From: Candidatus Obscuribacterales bacterium
GTDB taxonomy: Bacteria > Cyanobacteriota > Vampirovibrionia > Obscuribacterales > Obscuribacteraceae
Length of the DNA stretch: 64,000 nucleotides
Direction of reading: 5' to 3'
Assembly (NCBI GenBank): GCA_019744775.1
Contig: JAIETZ010000001.1
Location: 62,001-126,000, forward strand
The position numbers and the translations under genes are program-made. Under the pieces are notes generated by a model. The model was not told where the DNA came from. It was given only the letters and a program-made list of their open reading frames with translations, and searched no databases. This document shows, piece after piece, positions 34,711 to 43,727 of this stretch (position 1 is the stretch's first letter; each line of letters opens with the position of its first letter).

Positions 34711-35343
34711 TTACAGTTTCTGTATAGTGCCGGAGCCGGAAATTTGTTGGTTAACCTTTGCCGGATTGCCATGAATCTTTATCGATCCTGCTCCGGAAAT
34801 ATTTGCATCAACTGACTGATTGGCAAAGATATTGGCATTGCCGGAACCTGAAATTGTTATGTCACAATTCTTGCTTTTGAGTTCAGTCAATTCAACATTT
34901 GAAGAGCCGGACAATTCCATGTCCAAATCATCCACCTCACCTTGAGCTTTGACTTTGGATGATCCAGCTGTATCGAGCTCAAACGATTTAGAACTGACAC
35001 CAGCAACTACCGCATTGGTTGATCCATTGAGTTCTAGTGACTCCAGTTTCGGCACGACAATGTGCACAGATAAATGAGTAGGCTTAGCATCGTCTTCGAC
35101 AGAAATTGTCAGCTCATTGTCATTTACAACCGAATCCACATCAGCCATGCTGTCTTTGTTGCATTCGATGGTCACGCTCTGTGGCGAACCCACTTTGATG
35201 TCCATTTCCAGTGCACCACCTGCTGTAATTTTGGAGAAATCAGGCAGTTTTCGTTGCTCAGTGACAACATCCGAGCGATCTTCAGACGAACATGCCGTAC
35301 AAGCTAGAACACATGCTGCAACTGTTAGTAAGCGAAGTACCAC
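34711..35343 (-). CDS. DUF2807 (GIN-domain) lipoprotein
   Basis: The 210-residue predicted lipoprotein has a lipobox (C-T-A-C) followed by a DUF2807 head-domain beta-helix, with regular strands such as L-E-L-N-G-S-T, F-E-L-D-T-A-G-S-S-K and D-I-T-I-S-G-S-G-N-A. These putative adhesin-like domains are common in envelope lipoproteins of many phyla. No enzymatic role is expected. It sits upstream of the GH13 enzyme in a likely two-gene unit. Confidence 0.85.
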   Translation of the reverse strand: MVLRLLTVAACVLACTACSSEDRSDVVTEQRKLPDFSKITAGGALEMDIKVGSPQSVTIECNKDSMADVDSVVNDNELTISVEDDAKPTHLSVHIVVPKLESLELNGSTNAVVAGVSSKSFELDTAGSSKVKAQGEVDDLDMELSGSSNVELTELKSKNCDITISGSGNANIFANQSVDANISGAGSIKIHGNPAKVNQQISGSGTIQKL

Positions 35344-35461
35344 GACTTATCTCCTTGATAATTCACAAAAGATGCCCTGTCCCAGAATATCGGCTAATTA
35401 GCCTTATACAAATATGATTATGTTAATACTGGTAGTATCAGTTCAGCAGCTACTCACGAAT

Positions 35462-35491
35462 GAAGGAAACAACGTGACCATTGTTTCCTTC
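35462..35491 (-). terminator. Stem-loop downstream of the small exported protein gene
   Basis: The arms GAAGGAAACAA and TTGTTTCCTTC (11 bp, eight-base loop) lie 20 bases downstream of the minus-strand gene ending at 35512. There is only a weak T-rich tail, so it may be a terminator or an mRNA 3'-end stabiliser. Confidence 0.5.
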
Positions 35492-35511
35492 AAAATCTCC
35501 CGTCGTGCTAA

Positions 35512-35841
35512 CTACCAAATAGGTAGAAAGTTAGCGACTCCATGTCTGCGGTTACGACGCATTTGCTCCAGATACCAAAGCTGCTGAGCTTGGGCATTGA
35601 ATCCTGGAGCGAATCCTGAAGGCGCTGCGTCCATACGTCCGCCGAACTGTCCTAGCGCGTGGACAGGTACTGTGCCTTTGATGGTTCCTGTGGCATCATA
35701 AAATTCGCCGTTTGTGCTTTGTAGCCAAACTGGGCCCTGCCATCGTGGATCCCATGACGGATATGATTGTGCGAAACTAGGAATGGCACTTCCTGCCGTG
35801 ATTGCCAAACATAGAATCAAAGCTGGATTAATAATTTTCAT
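35512..35841 (-). CDS. Small exported protein, unknown function
   Basis: The 109-residue protein has a clear signal peptide (about 1-24, ending S-F-A-Q). The mature part is rich in Trp, Gln, Gly and Pro, with W-D-P-R-W-Q-G-P-V-W near its start and an Arg-rich R-R-N-R-R-H segment near the end. No family is recognised. A stem-loop follows the stop, and 373 bases without a clear gene precede it. Confidence 0.65.
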   Translation of the reverse strand: MKIINPALILCLAITAGSAIPSFAQSYPSWDPRWQGPVWLQSTNGEFYDATGTIKGTVPVHALGQFGGRMDAAPSGFAPGFNAQAQQLWYLEQMRRNRRHGVANFLPIW

Positions 35842-36214
35842 AGATTTGACCTCTAGTCTTGAGTGCGGCTCCTATGTACCTAGATGGTCAGCCGCCGCTC
35901 ATGGTTCCATGAGGCGGGGAAAATTCGTAGAAACTTAAGAAGTTAGGCAAGACGTTTTTTGCGACGAATGCGGATGTACTCTCTGAAGTAGTTATCCGAA
36001 CAACTTAACTGACTTAAACTTACCTTCGGTCTCGGGATCCTTTATCCTATACACATCGTAGAAGCATACTCATTACATCGACTTAGTTGGGTCCACCCCG
36101 GCTTGCAAGGATGTGTTTTGTAGAGCTTTCTAAATTTGATCAACTTGACTTCTCTAAAATTTGAACTTTTTGATGGGGTCAAACGTCTATATATAAAGGG
36201 GACAGGGTGTAACC
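35842..36214. other. Intergenic region upstream of dnaB
   Basis: The spacer has no convincing gene. The last 60 bases before dnaB are AT-rich, with TATATATAAAGGGG just upstream of the start, a possible promoter/ribosome-site area. On the minus strand at about 35947-36045 two short adjacent frames encode a basic peptide ending R-I-R-R-K-K-R-L-A, but no single frame has a start codon and stop-free length. It could be a decayed small gene or chance. Confidence 0.5.
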
Positions 36215-38866
36215 ATGAGCGTAGACATAACAGTCTCAGACGATCAAATTGAACGCTTACCACCACAGTCGGTTGAAGCCGAGCAGGCGGTCTTAGGTGC
36301 CCTGCTGGTAATGGGCGATGCCATTACCCGTGTTCTTGATATCCTTCATCCCGAATACTTCTATCGCAAGACTCACCAAGTTATCTATGCGGTGATGCTC
36401 GACCTCTTTGAACGCAATGAACCAATTGACATCGTAACGACCTCTCAGGAGCTGAAAGACCAGGGCAAGCTTGAGACAGTTGGTGGTCGTCAATTCTTAG
36501 CTGATTTGGCGATGTCGGTTGCCACTACAGCCAATTTAGAATATTACGCGCACTTAGTGCACGACAAAGCCATGCTGCGCAATCTAATCAAAGCCGGCAC
36601 GGAAATTGTCACCACAAGCTATGAAGAAACAGATGCCGACGCTGCTATCGATAAAGCAGAGCGCCTGATCTTTTCACTTGCTGAAAATCGCGACATGAAA
36701 CAGCTTGTGCCGATTGGTGACATCGTTGGTGATTCATTTGCCAAAATCGAAGAGCGCTATACCAATCGCGATCAACTAGCGGGAGCACCGTCTGGTTTTT
36801 ACGACCTAGATGCGATGACTTCCGGATTCCAAAATTCTGATCTCGTCATCTTGGCAGCCAGGCCTTCAATGGGAAAAACCGCATTCGTCTTAAATATTGC
36901 GCAGTACGTGGCTCTGGAAAAGAATTTGCCAGTCGCTATCTTCTCTCTCGAAATGTCGAAAGAGCAGCTAGTTCAGCGTATGCTTTGTAGTGAAGCTGGA
37001 ATTGATGCCACTAGACTCCGTACCGGCAATTTACAAAACAACGACTGGACTCGCTTGTCGATGGCAATGGGCAGACTTGGCGAAGCCCCGATGTATATCG
37101 ACGACTCAGCTGTCGTAACCGCCCTCGAAATTCGCGCAAAATGCCGCAGACTTAAAGCGGAGCAGAAGAATCTCGGCATGATCATCATCGACTATATTCA
37201 GTTGATGCAGGGACGTAAAGCTACAGACAATCGCGTGCAGGAAGTATCGGAAATTTCACGCAGCTTGAAGACGCTTGCACGTGAATTAGAAGTGCCTGTA
37301 ATTGCCTTGTCTCAGCTATCTCGCGCGGTTGAAGCAAGACAGAATAAGCGTCCGATGCTTTCAGACTTGAGAGAATCTGGTTGTCTAACTGGTGACACTC
37401 TCATCTACCTTCCAACAACAGGAAATTACAAGAGAATCGACGAACTAGTTGGAACAAAAGGATTTAGCGTCTTAGCAATCAACACCGATACTTGGAAGCT
37501 CGAACGGCGGAAAGTATTGAATGCATTCTCTACAGGCACAAAACCAGTGTACAAGCTCACAACAAAGCTCGGACGTACCATTAGAGCAACGGCAAATCAC
37601 AAATTCCTGACGATCGATGGATGGCACCGCTTAGATGAGCTCAGTTTGGGATCTAAGTTGAGCCTGCCGAGAACTCTGCCTTCTCCTAGTACTGCGTCCA
37701 TTACTCTTGATGAACTCGCATTGCTGGGATATTTAATTGGAGATGGCTGCACGTTAGCCAACCACTCTATTCAATACACAAGCGCTGATCTCGATTTAGC
37801 AGAAGATGCATCTCGTGTAGCCACCGCAATATTTGGCAATAGCCTTTCACCGAGAATAAAGAAAGAGAGAAATTGGTATCAAGTATACCTGTCGTCAGCT
37901 GAGCGCTTAACGCACGGAAAACGCAATCCAGTGGCTAAATGGCTCGATCAGCTCGGCATATTCAATCTTCGCTCCTACGAAAAGCGGGTTCCATCAGTCG
38001 TCTTTTCACAACCAGCTGAACACATTGCCCATTTCATCAGACATCTATGGGCAACAGACGGAACGATCTTCATTTCGGAAACAAGACCAATACCAACGCT
38101 GTTCTATGCGACCAGCAGTAACTTATTGGCGTATGACTTGCAAGCTCTATTGCTTAGACTGAACATAAATGCAATCATCCGAAAAGTTCCGCAAATTGGA
38201 AAAGGACGGGATCAGTATCACCTGGATATAAGCGGCAAACAAGATATAGAGCGATTCCTAGAGGTAATTGGAATCGCTGGTCAACGCAAACAAGAAATGG
38301 TATCACGTGTAGTTACTCACCTGGAAAATAGATTCGCAAATACGAATCGAGACGTCATTCCCAAAGAGGCTTGGAAGTTATTAGTCGAGCCAGCCAGACA
38401 AGTCGTCGGCATGAGTAGTCGGCAAATGCAAGCAGCTATTGATACAGCATACTGTGGCACAAGCTTATACAAATCAGCACTCAGCAGAGCTAGAGCTGAG
38501 CGGGTTGCCCAAGCTGTTGGCTCCGATCAATTACATAAACTGGCAACGAGTGATGTTTATTGGGATGAGATTACATCTATCATTCCTGATGGCGAAGAAG
38601 AAGTATATGATCTAACAGTCGAAGGACTGCACAATTTTGTTGCAAACAACATCATCGTTCATAACAGTATTGAGCAAGATGCGGATATCGTTATGTTCAT
38701 CTATCGTGACGAATACTACAACCAAGAATCGGACAAACGCGGCGAAGCTGAAATTATCATAGCTAAACAACGTAACGGCCCGACTGGCACGGTAGACCTG
38801 CTCTTCCAATCGACAATTACGCGCTTCTTGAACAAAGTGCATAATTCCGGTTACAGCGAAGTCTAG
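36215..38866 (+). CDS. dnaB: Replicative DNA helicase DnaB with intein
   Basis: DnaB unwinds DNA at the replication fork as a hexamer. The 883-residue precursor contains the N-terminal DnaB domain (about 15-120), the RecA-like helicase domain with Walker A A-R-P-S-M-G-K-T around K221, D-Y-I-Q-L-M (Walker B) and S-D-L-R-E-S-G. A 428-residue intein (390-817) is inserted between R-E-S-G and S-I-E-Q-D-A-D. Splicing gives a mature helicase of about 455 residues, a normal DnaB length. The region before it has a purine-rich AAAGGGGACAGGG ribosome-site area. Its stop shares CTAG with the convergent beta-propeller gene. Confidence 0.96.
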   Translation: MSVDITVSDDQIERLPPQSVEAEQAVLGALLVMGDAITRVLDILHPEYFYRKTHQVIYAVMLDLFERNEPIDIVTTSQELKDQGKLETVGGRQFLADLAMSVATTANLEYYAHLVHDKAMLRNLIKAGTEIVTTSYEETDADAAIDKAERLIFSLAENRDMKQLVPIGDIVGDSFAKIEERYTNRDQLAGAPSGFYDLDAMTSGFQNSDLVILAARPSMGKTAFVLNIAQYVALEKNLPVAIFSLEMSKEQLVQRMLCSEAGIDATRLRTGNLQNNDWTRLSMAMGRLGEAPMYIDDSAVVTALEIRAKCRRLKAEQKNLGMIIIDYIQLMQGRKATDNRVQEVSEISRSLKTLARELEVPVIALSQLSRAVEARQNKRPMLSDLRESGCLTGDTLIYLPTTGNYKRIDELVGTKGFSVLAINTDTWKLERRKVLNAFSTGTKPVYKLTTKLGRTIRATANHKFLTIDGWHRLDELSLGSKLSLPRTLPSPSTASITLDELALLGYLIGDGCTLANHSIQYTSADLDLAEDASRVATAIFGNSLSPRIKKERNWYQVYLSSAERLTHGKRNPVAKWLDQLGIFNLRSYEKRVPSVVFSQPAEHIAHFIRHLWATDGTIFISETRPIPTLFYATSSNLLAYDLQALLLRLNINAIIRKVPQIGKGRDQYHLDISGKQDIERFLEVIGIAGQRKQEMVSRVVTHLENRFANTNRDVIPKEAWKLLVEPARQVVGMSSRQMQAAIDTAYCGTSLYKSALSRARAERVAQAVGSDQLHKLATSDVYWDEITSIIPDGEEEVYDLTVEGLHNFVANNIIVHNSIEQDADIVMFIYRDEYYNQESDKRGEAEIIIAKQRNGPTGTVDLLFQSTITRFLNKVHNSGYSEV
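37382..38665 (+). mobile_element. DnaB intein with LAGLIDADG homing endonuclease domain
   Basis: In-frame intein inside dnaB, residues 390-817. It begins with Cys (C-L-T-G-D-T) and ends V-H-N before the extein Ser. Block B has T-A-N-H (about 459-462). The N-terminal splicing half (G-R-T-I-R-A-T-A-N-H and T-I-D-G-W-H-R-L-D-E-L-S-L) and the C-terminal end (E-V-Y-D-L-T-V-x-G-x-H-N-F-V-A-N) closely match the known Synechocystis DnaB intein at the same site. The middle has two LAGLIDADG-like motifs, L-G-Y-L-I-G-D-G (about 504-511) and H-L-W-A-T-D-G (about 605-611), so a homing endonuclease is present, possibly active. Confidence 0.95.
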
Positions 38867-40305
38867 TTAACAGGCACCCAGATGATATCGTGACTCGTAT
38901 GTCCCAGATGCGACTGCGTGTCAAATGTCAGGCTGTCTAAATCCATAAGACCGAGTGCGTCTGCTGCTTCGCTCGTTACAAAAAGCTTTTTACCATCGGG
39001 AGTAAGTTCCAGATTGCCCGGAAATTCCAAGTCCAGCGGCAGACGGACATCGCTTAACTTCTGATTGGTTTTCAAATCAAAAATACTAATGGAGTTATCG
39101 CGAGCACAAGCAACGAATAGTCTCTCATTATCACGACTCAAAGCAAGTCCTGTGGGTGCATTGCCTGTTTGCAGCGTCGCCAGAACTTGCTTGGTGCCTA
39201 AATCTACGATAGACAACGTATTAGAAAGTCGATTGGTTATATAAACGCGCTTGCTGTCATTACTAATCGCCATCGCAGTAGGCATACCACCGACTTTCAC
39301 AGTTCCATTAACAGACTGGTTACCGGTCGAAAGTATAGTCAACTGTCCGGAAGCGGCGTTCAAAACCAGCAAGTAATAGCCATTGGGTGTAACAGCTAAA
39401 CGACCCGGACCAGGCGGTACTTTTGTACGCAGCAAAACCTTCTTGGAAGCAGCTTCAATAATAGCTATGTCGTTAGTGCCACTCTCCGCTACATAAATAA
39501 GTTGTCCATTGGGCAGAGTAGCTATGCCTTTAGGAGCACTTTTAGGTTCGAGATCTATTTGACCAACAAATTCCCTCTTGCTGGGATCTAGAATAAGCAC
39601 ACGTGCTTTTGCTTGATCTGAAATATACAGGTGATTGCCGATAGCAACCATTTGCGAAAGCGTTCCTTCCGTTGGAAACTCAGTTAGCTTATTCAACTTA
39701 TGATCATCAAGGAGGGTGAGAGTGCCCGAGTGAAGCGAATTTACAACGTAGACACCATGATCTGAAATTGGTGTTTTTGCGTGATGGATAGTTACCGGTC
39801 CTGATTCAAGCTTTGTCAGTTCAGCCTCATCGACAACCTTAATCTGCAAGTCACCAATAAGCTCCTTGTACTCTTTGGGCAATACAAAATTCTCAGGTAC
39901 TATCAAGTCAGATGGGAAATTGCCTGTAAAAATGCGTTTGCGAGTTTTTTCAGTCAAACTTGGCGGCAAAACAAAAGTATTTACATGCCCCTTCTTAACA
40001 ACTTTGAGGTAGCACCAACCATTGGTGTAAACGACCAATTCGGGTTTTGTCTTATCAGGATAAGTAAATTCCTCTTGTGGTTTCGACCACTTAGGAACAT
40101 TGATGCCGCCAGGTATAACGGGCAACATCAGGTCACCGTTCTTCAACTCAATCGCCCCATCAAGGCGAATTTTGGAACCCGGAAAATCCTGCTCCACCAG
40201 CTGTTTGAAATCAGCTGATAGTCTTGTCGCATTCGCCGCATTAGCCAGAATGGCAATTAGGGGAATGGCCGACAACAGAGCAAAAATTCGTCTTTCAAAC
40301 ATCAA
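38863..40305 (-). CDS. Exported YVTN-type beta-propeller protein
   Basis: The 480-residue protein has a signal peptide (about 1-26), a distinct N-terminal domain (about 30-180) and then a seven-bladed-like propeller of repeats such as P-N-G-Q-L-I-Y-V-A-E-S-G-T-N-D-I and D-S-K-R-V-Y-I-T-N-R-L-S-N-T-L-S-I-V-D. YVTN propellers are secreted binding modules. It follows dnaJ by eight bases on the same strand, so it may be co-transcribed with grpE-dnaJ, an odd partner for cytosolic chaperones. Its end overlaps dnaB by CTAG. Confidence 0.82.
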   Translation of the reverse strand: MMFERRIFALLSAIPLIAILANAANATRLSADFKQLVEQDFPGSKIRLDGAIELKNGDLMLPVIPGGINVPKWSKPQEEFTYPDKTKPELVVYTNGWCYLKVVKKGHVNTFVLPPSLTEKTRKRIFTGNFPSDLIVPENFVLPKEYKELIGDLQIKVVDEAELTKLESGPVTIHHAKTPISDHGVYVVNSLHSGTLTLLDDHKLNKLTEFPTEGTLSQMVAIGNHLYISDQAKARVLILDPSKREFVGQIDLEPKSAPKGIATLPNGQLIYVAESGTNDIAIIEAASKKVLLRTKVPPGPGRLAVTPNGYYLLVLNAASGQLTILSTGNQSVNGTVKVGGMPTAMAISNDSKRVYITNRLSNTLSIVDLGTKQVLATLQTGNAPTGLALSRDNERLFVACARDNSISIFDLKTNQKLSDVRLPLDLEFPGNLELTPDGKKLFVTSEAADALGLMDLDSLTFDTQSHLGHTSHDIIWVPVN

Positions 40306-40313
40306 TCAGGTCT

Positions 40314-41561
40314 TTATTCCGAACTTCTTTTTTCAGAACCACTGTCTGAATCATCCCTCGTGCGGAAAACATCAGCCAGTTTATCTATTATAGAAGGGTC
40401 CTTCTGTTTTTTATTTTTGAAGCTCTTTTGCTTAGGAGCTTCACTCTTTTCTGGCATAGGTGCCTTTTCTTCTTTCTCAAGATTCAATTTGTCACCACGC
40501 AGCTCGGCAAGTTGTTCTAAAAGTCGTCTCTCAACTGCAGAAAGCTTAGTCGGTGTTTCTACAATTACATGCACCAACTGATCACCTCTAACGGTTGGGC
40601 TATTCAGATTCGGCACGCCGAGTTCCTTCATAACAAGCACCGTGCCTGTTTGAGTTCCGGCAGCTATCTTGAGTGTCTTAGCACCTTCCACACTGGGCAC
40701 CAGTATTTCACAACCGAGGGCAGCTTGTGAAAAGCTTACCGGCTGGCGCACATGAATTGTTGTACCTTCGCGAATAAAGTCTTGATGTTCCTCTACGCTG
40801 ACAACAACATAGACATCACCAGGTGGTCCATTACGTTTGCCAAAGTCACCGGCATTTGGTACGCGTAAGCGCAAACCACTATCAATACCAGCTGGAATAT
40901 TCAATTCAATTTCGCAAGACTTGCGTACTTGTGCTCGGCCCTTGCATCCGGTACAAGGCTTCTCAACGCGCATGCCTTCGCCCTGGCAATTTGGACAGGT
41001 AATAATTTGCGTGAACTGTCCCAAAAATGTCGATGTCGCTTGTCTTATTTGACCAACGCCTGCACAAGTAACACATTTAACAGGTGTATGTCCTGCCGCG
41101 GCTCCTGTGCCTGAGCAAGCCGTGCAATTTTCCAGGCGCTTTATCGTAATTGTTTTCTTGACGCCAAAAACAGCTTCCAAAAAGTCCAGATGCAGTTCGA
41201 CTTTTAAATCCGAGCCGCGTTCAACAGTACTCCTTCTGCCGCCGCGAGCGGTGCCGCCAAAAAACTGGCTGAATATTTCGCTCAGGTCGGCAAATGCCCC
41301 TAAGTCGACGCCATCAAAGCCACCCATACCGCCGGACAATCCTTCATGTCCATAACGATCATAAAGAGAACGCTTATTATCGTCCGACAAAACTTCGTAA
41401 GCAGCAGCAAGCTCCTTGAAGGCAGCTTCGTCCCCACTATCCATGTTGTCCGGATGGAGGTGTCTGGCTTTGTTGCGGAACGCTTTCTTGATTTGATCAG
41501 AGCTTGCGTTCTTAGACACGCCGAGAATTTCGTACAGGTCACGATTGGTCATGATAGCCAT
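40314..41561 (-). CDS. dnaJ: Molecular chaperone DnaJ
   Basis: The 415-residue Hsp40 has a J-domain with H-P-D (about 36-38), a Gly-rich linker, four C-x-x-C-x-G-x-G zinc-finger repeats in the middle and the C-terminal peptide-binding domains, ending in a Lys/Glu/Ser-rich extension longer than usual. It stimulates DnaK ATPase. ATG 41561 is used; an ATG three codons later is possible. It lies 12 bases after grpE. No dnaK is between or beside them, unlike the common grpE-dnaK-dnaJ order. Confidence 0.95.
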   Translation of the reverse strand: MAIMTNRDLYEILGVSKNASSDQIKKAFRNKARHLHPDNMDSGDEAAFKELAAAYEVLSDDNKRSLYDRYGHEGLSGGMGGFDGVDLGAFADLSEIFSQFFGGTARGGRRSTVERGSDLKVELHLDFLEAVFGVKKTITIKRLENCTACSGTGAAAGHTPVKCVTCAGVGQIRQATSTFLGQFTQIITCPNCQGEGMRVEKPCTGCKGRAQVRKSCEIELNIPAGIDSGLRLRVPNAGDFGKRNGPPGDVYVVVSVEEHQDFIREGTTIHVRQPVSFSQAALGCEILVPSVEGAKTLKIAAGTQTGTVLVMKELGVPNLNSPTVRGDQLVHVIVETPTKLSAVERRLLEQLAELRGDKLNLEKEEKAPMPEKSEAPKQKSFKNKKQKDPSIIDKLADVFRTRDDSDSGSEKRSSE

Positions 41562-41573
41562 AGATTACCGCAA

Positions 41574-42440
41574 TTATGTTGAGCTTGTGTCGTCGAGTTT
41601 TTCTAAATAGTCATTAACGGCCTGTTCAGAAGATGCATCTGCTTCATCCAGACTGTAAACACCACTGTCTCTCAACTCATCCGAAGGTTCTTCCGAAGAC
41701 GCATTTTGCTGTTCTTGCAATTCAGCCAATTGGCGTGCTTGCTGTTCTTCAGCACTTGCCCTGTTACTTGCTACGTTAACCAAAGCCGGTCTGACTACCT
41801 TATCGCCCAGAACATAGCCACGACGAAGTTCCTGCATCACATAACCGTCAGGAAATTCTGTGGTTTCAATTTGTTGAACTGGCTCATGCAAGCGTGGATC
41901 AAAAGGCTGACCAACAGGCTCCATGGCCTTAATGCCTGCTTGATCCAAACAACGACCCAAGCTATTGAAGACAACTTTCAAGCTATCCAAAATCTTATCG
42001 GCAGGCATGGAATCATTAAGACTCATCTGCGCGCGATCGACATCATCCAAAGCCGGCATTAATGCCTCAACCATTTTCTTGACGCCCATGGTTTCCAATT
42101 CATGACGATCTCTATCCGAACGGCGTCTGTAATTTTCAAAATCGGCAGCCATACGCTTGTAGTGAGTATCGGTTTCGCTTAGCTTTTCACGCAAGTGCTG
42201 CACTTCAGTGGCCAGTTGCTCGCAACTTGGGCAAGCAGTAGCAGCGTGCATTCCAGATTCGGCTGTCTTCATTTCCATCTCCGAGGGGTTTGACTCAACT
42301 CCGGCATTTAATGCTCGGAAAAAGGCTTTCGCGTCGTTCATGCGCGAACCGCCAGCGGAGGGTGATTCTTGAGCCGAATCTTCCATCGGTGCGGAAGACT
42401 CTTCTTCAGGTAGCTCTTGATTTTTGTTGGTATCGGTCAT
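41574..42440 (-). CDS. grpE: Nucleotide exchange factor GrpE
   Basis: The 288-residue protein is a GrpE with extended ends. The coiled-coil dimerisation region (about 75-130) and the core D-F-E-N-Y-R-R-R-x-x-R-D and L-x-x-A-L-D-D-V-D-R-A are clear, as is the beta-domain motif G-Q-P-F-D-P-R-L-H-E-P-V and V-L-G-D-K-V-V-R-P-A-L-V-N-V-A. An acidic N-terminal extension of about 70 residues with C-P-S-C, and an acidic C-terminal extension of about 50, exceed the usual length. GrpE releases ADP from DnaK. No CIRCE operator was seen upstream. Confidence 0.93.
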   Translation of the reverse strand: MTDTNKNQELPEEESSAPMEDSAQESPSAGGSRMNDAKAFFRALNAGVESNPSEMEMKTAESGMHAATACPSCEQLATEVQHLREKLSETDTHYKRMAADFENYRRRSDRDRHELETMGVKKMVEALMPALDDVDRAQMSLNDSMPADKILDSLKVVFNSLGRCLDQAGIKAMEPVGQPFDPRLHEPVQQIETTEFPDGYVMQELRRGYVLGDKVVRPALVNVASNRASAEEQQARQLAELQEQQNASSEEPSDELRDSGVYSLDEADASSEQAVNDYLEKLDDTSST

Positions 42441-42641
42441 CGAACGCCAACTTGCCTCCGTTTCATCTATAATTTTATGTCCGATTAGCAGTATTTTTCC
42501 CTAGCTTTATCTTTTACCAGCTTTGTACTTCTAATTAATTAGGTGAGAAACACTTGTAAACAATCACTCGATAGCTCACCAGTGCCTGCCAAGGCATAGT
42601 GGAAGGCTTGTCCAGCATACGTCCGAGAGGAACATTAGAAT

Positions 42642-43727
42642 ATGTTAAGTGTTGAGTCCAGGCATGTCCAAACCTATTACAGCCAAACTGCCCGCCTGGT
42701 TATATACGCCCAAGGCGAACTAACTAAAGGCAAGGCGAAGACAGCCGAAGGCGTCCTGCGCTATGCCAAAAATCCTGTCGTGGCGGTAATCGACAGCAAA
42801 GAAGCCGGTAAAAAAGTGGGGGATATCACCTGGATATCCGATTCACAAGTACCAATAGTCAGCTCCGTCAAAGAATCACTTGCCTACAAACCCGATGCTC
42901 TTCTAATAGGTGTTGCCTGGTCGGGTGGCAGATTGCCCTCAGAATGGCGCGCCGACATCATGGAAGCACTGAAGTCCGGCATGGATGTAATAAACGGACT
43001 GCATGACTTTTTATCCGATGACGAAGAAATTGCCAAAGTAGCAAGAGAAAACGGCCGCAACCTTATAGATGTGCGACGTCCGCCGGAAAATTTGCCAATT
43101 GGAACAGGCAAAGCTATAAACACAAAAGCAATGACGGTATTAACCGTCGGCTCTGATTGCTCAACAGGCAAAATGACTGTTTCTCTAGAGCTCGATGCCT
43201 TAGCAAAGACTCGCGGCTATAAATCGCAATTTGTAGCTACAGGACAAACAGGCATAATGATTCATGGCTGGGGAATTCCTCTTGATCGCGTAATCGGCGA
43301 TTTCATGGCTGGAGCCATTGAGGAATTGGTTGTTGAAGCCGGCAAAGACAACGAATTTGTTTTCGTTGAAGGTCAAGGCTCAATAGTAAACGCCAGTTTT
43401 TCCGGCGTGACGCTTTCGCTTTTGCATGGAAGTTGCCCAAAAGCAATGATTCTCTGCCACAAACCAACACGCTCAGAAGACACTGCAGGATTCAAGTTGT
43501 GGAGTCTATCCAAACTGATACCACTTTATGAACAAATGGCTGCCTGCATGCGACCATCAAAAGTTGTCGGCATTGCCTTAAACACATACGGCATGGACGA
43601 CAAAGCAGCTGCTAAGGCAATTGAGGATGCAGAAAAGGAAACTGGCTTGCCTACAACTGATCCTGTGCGATTTGGATCGGACAAACTATTAGACGCTATC
43701 CTAAAACACCGGGAGAAAGTATCGTGA
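42642..43727 (+). CDS. DUF1611 P-loop protein, DgcN-like D-glutamate N-acetyltransferase
   Basis: The 361-residue protein matches DUF1611: an N-terminal Rossmann-like half (about 18-150) and a C-terminal P-loop half with G170-S-D-C-S-T-G-K177-M-T and E-G-Q-G-S-I. Members paired with an enolase-family epimerase have been described as DgcN (D-glutamate N-acetyltransferase) with DgcA (N-acetyl-D-glutamate racemase). Here the epimerase gene overlaps by four bases, which supports that reading. Substrate is inferred from pairing, not from residues. Confidence 0.78.
   Translation: MLSVESRHVQTYYSQTARLVIYAQGELTKGKAKTAEGVLRYAKNPVVAVIDSKEAGKKVGDITWISDSQVPIVSSVKESLAYKPDALLIGVAWSGGRLPSEWRADIMEALKSGMDVINGLHDFLSDDEEIAKVARENGRNLIDVRRPPENLPIGTGKAINTKAMTVLTVGSDCSTGKMTVSLELDALAKTRGYKSQFVATGQTGIMIHGWGIPLDRVIGDFMAGAIEELVVEAGKDNEFVFVEGQGSIVNASFSGVTLSLLHGSCPKAMILCHKPTRSEDTAGFKLWSLSKLIPLYEQMAACMRPSKVVGIALNTYGMDDKAAAKAIEDAEKETGLPTTDPVRFGSDKLLDAILKHREKVS

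Noticed and set aside
42441-42641. CIRCE heat-shock operator upstream of grpE
   Set aside because: No TTAGCACTC-N9-GAGTGCTAA-like inverted repeat is present in the spacer.
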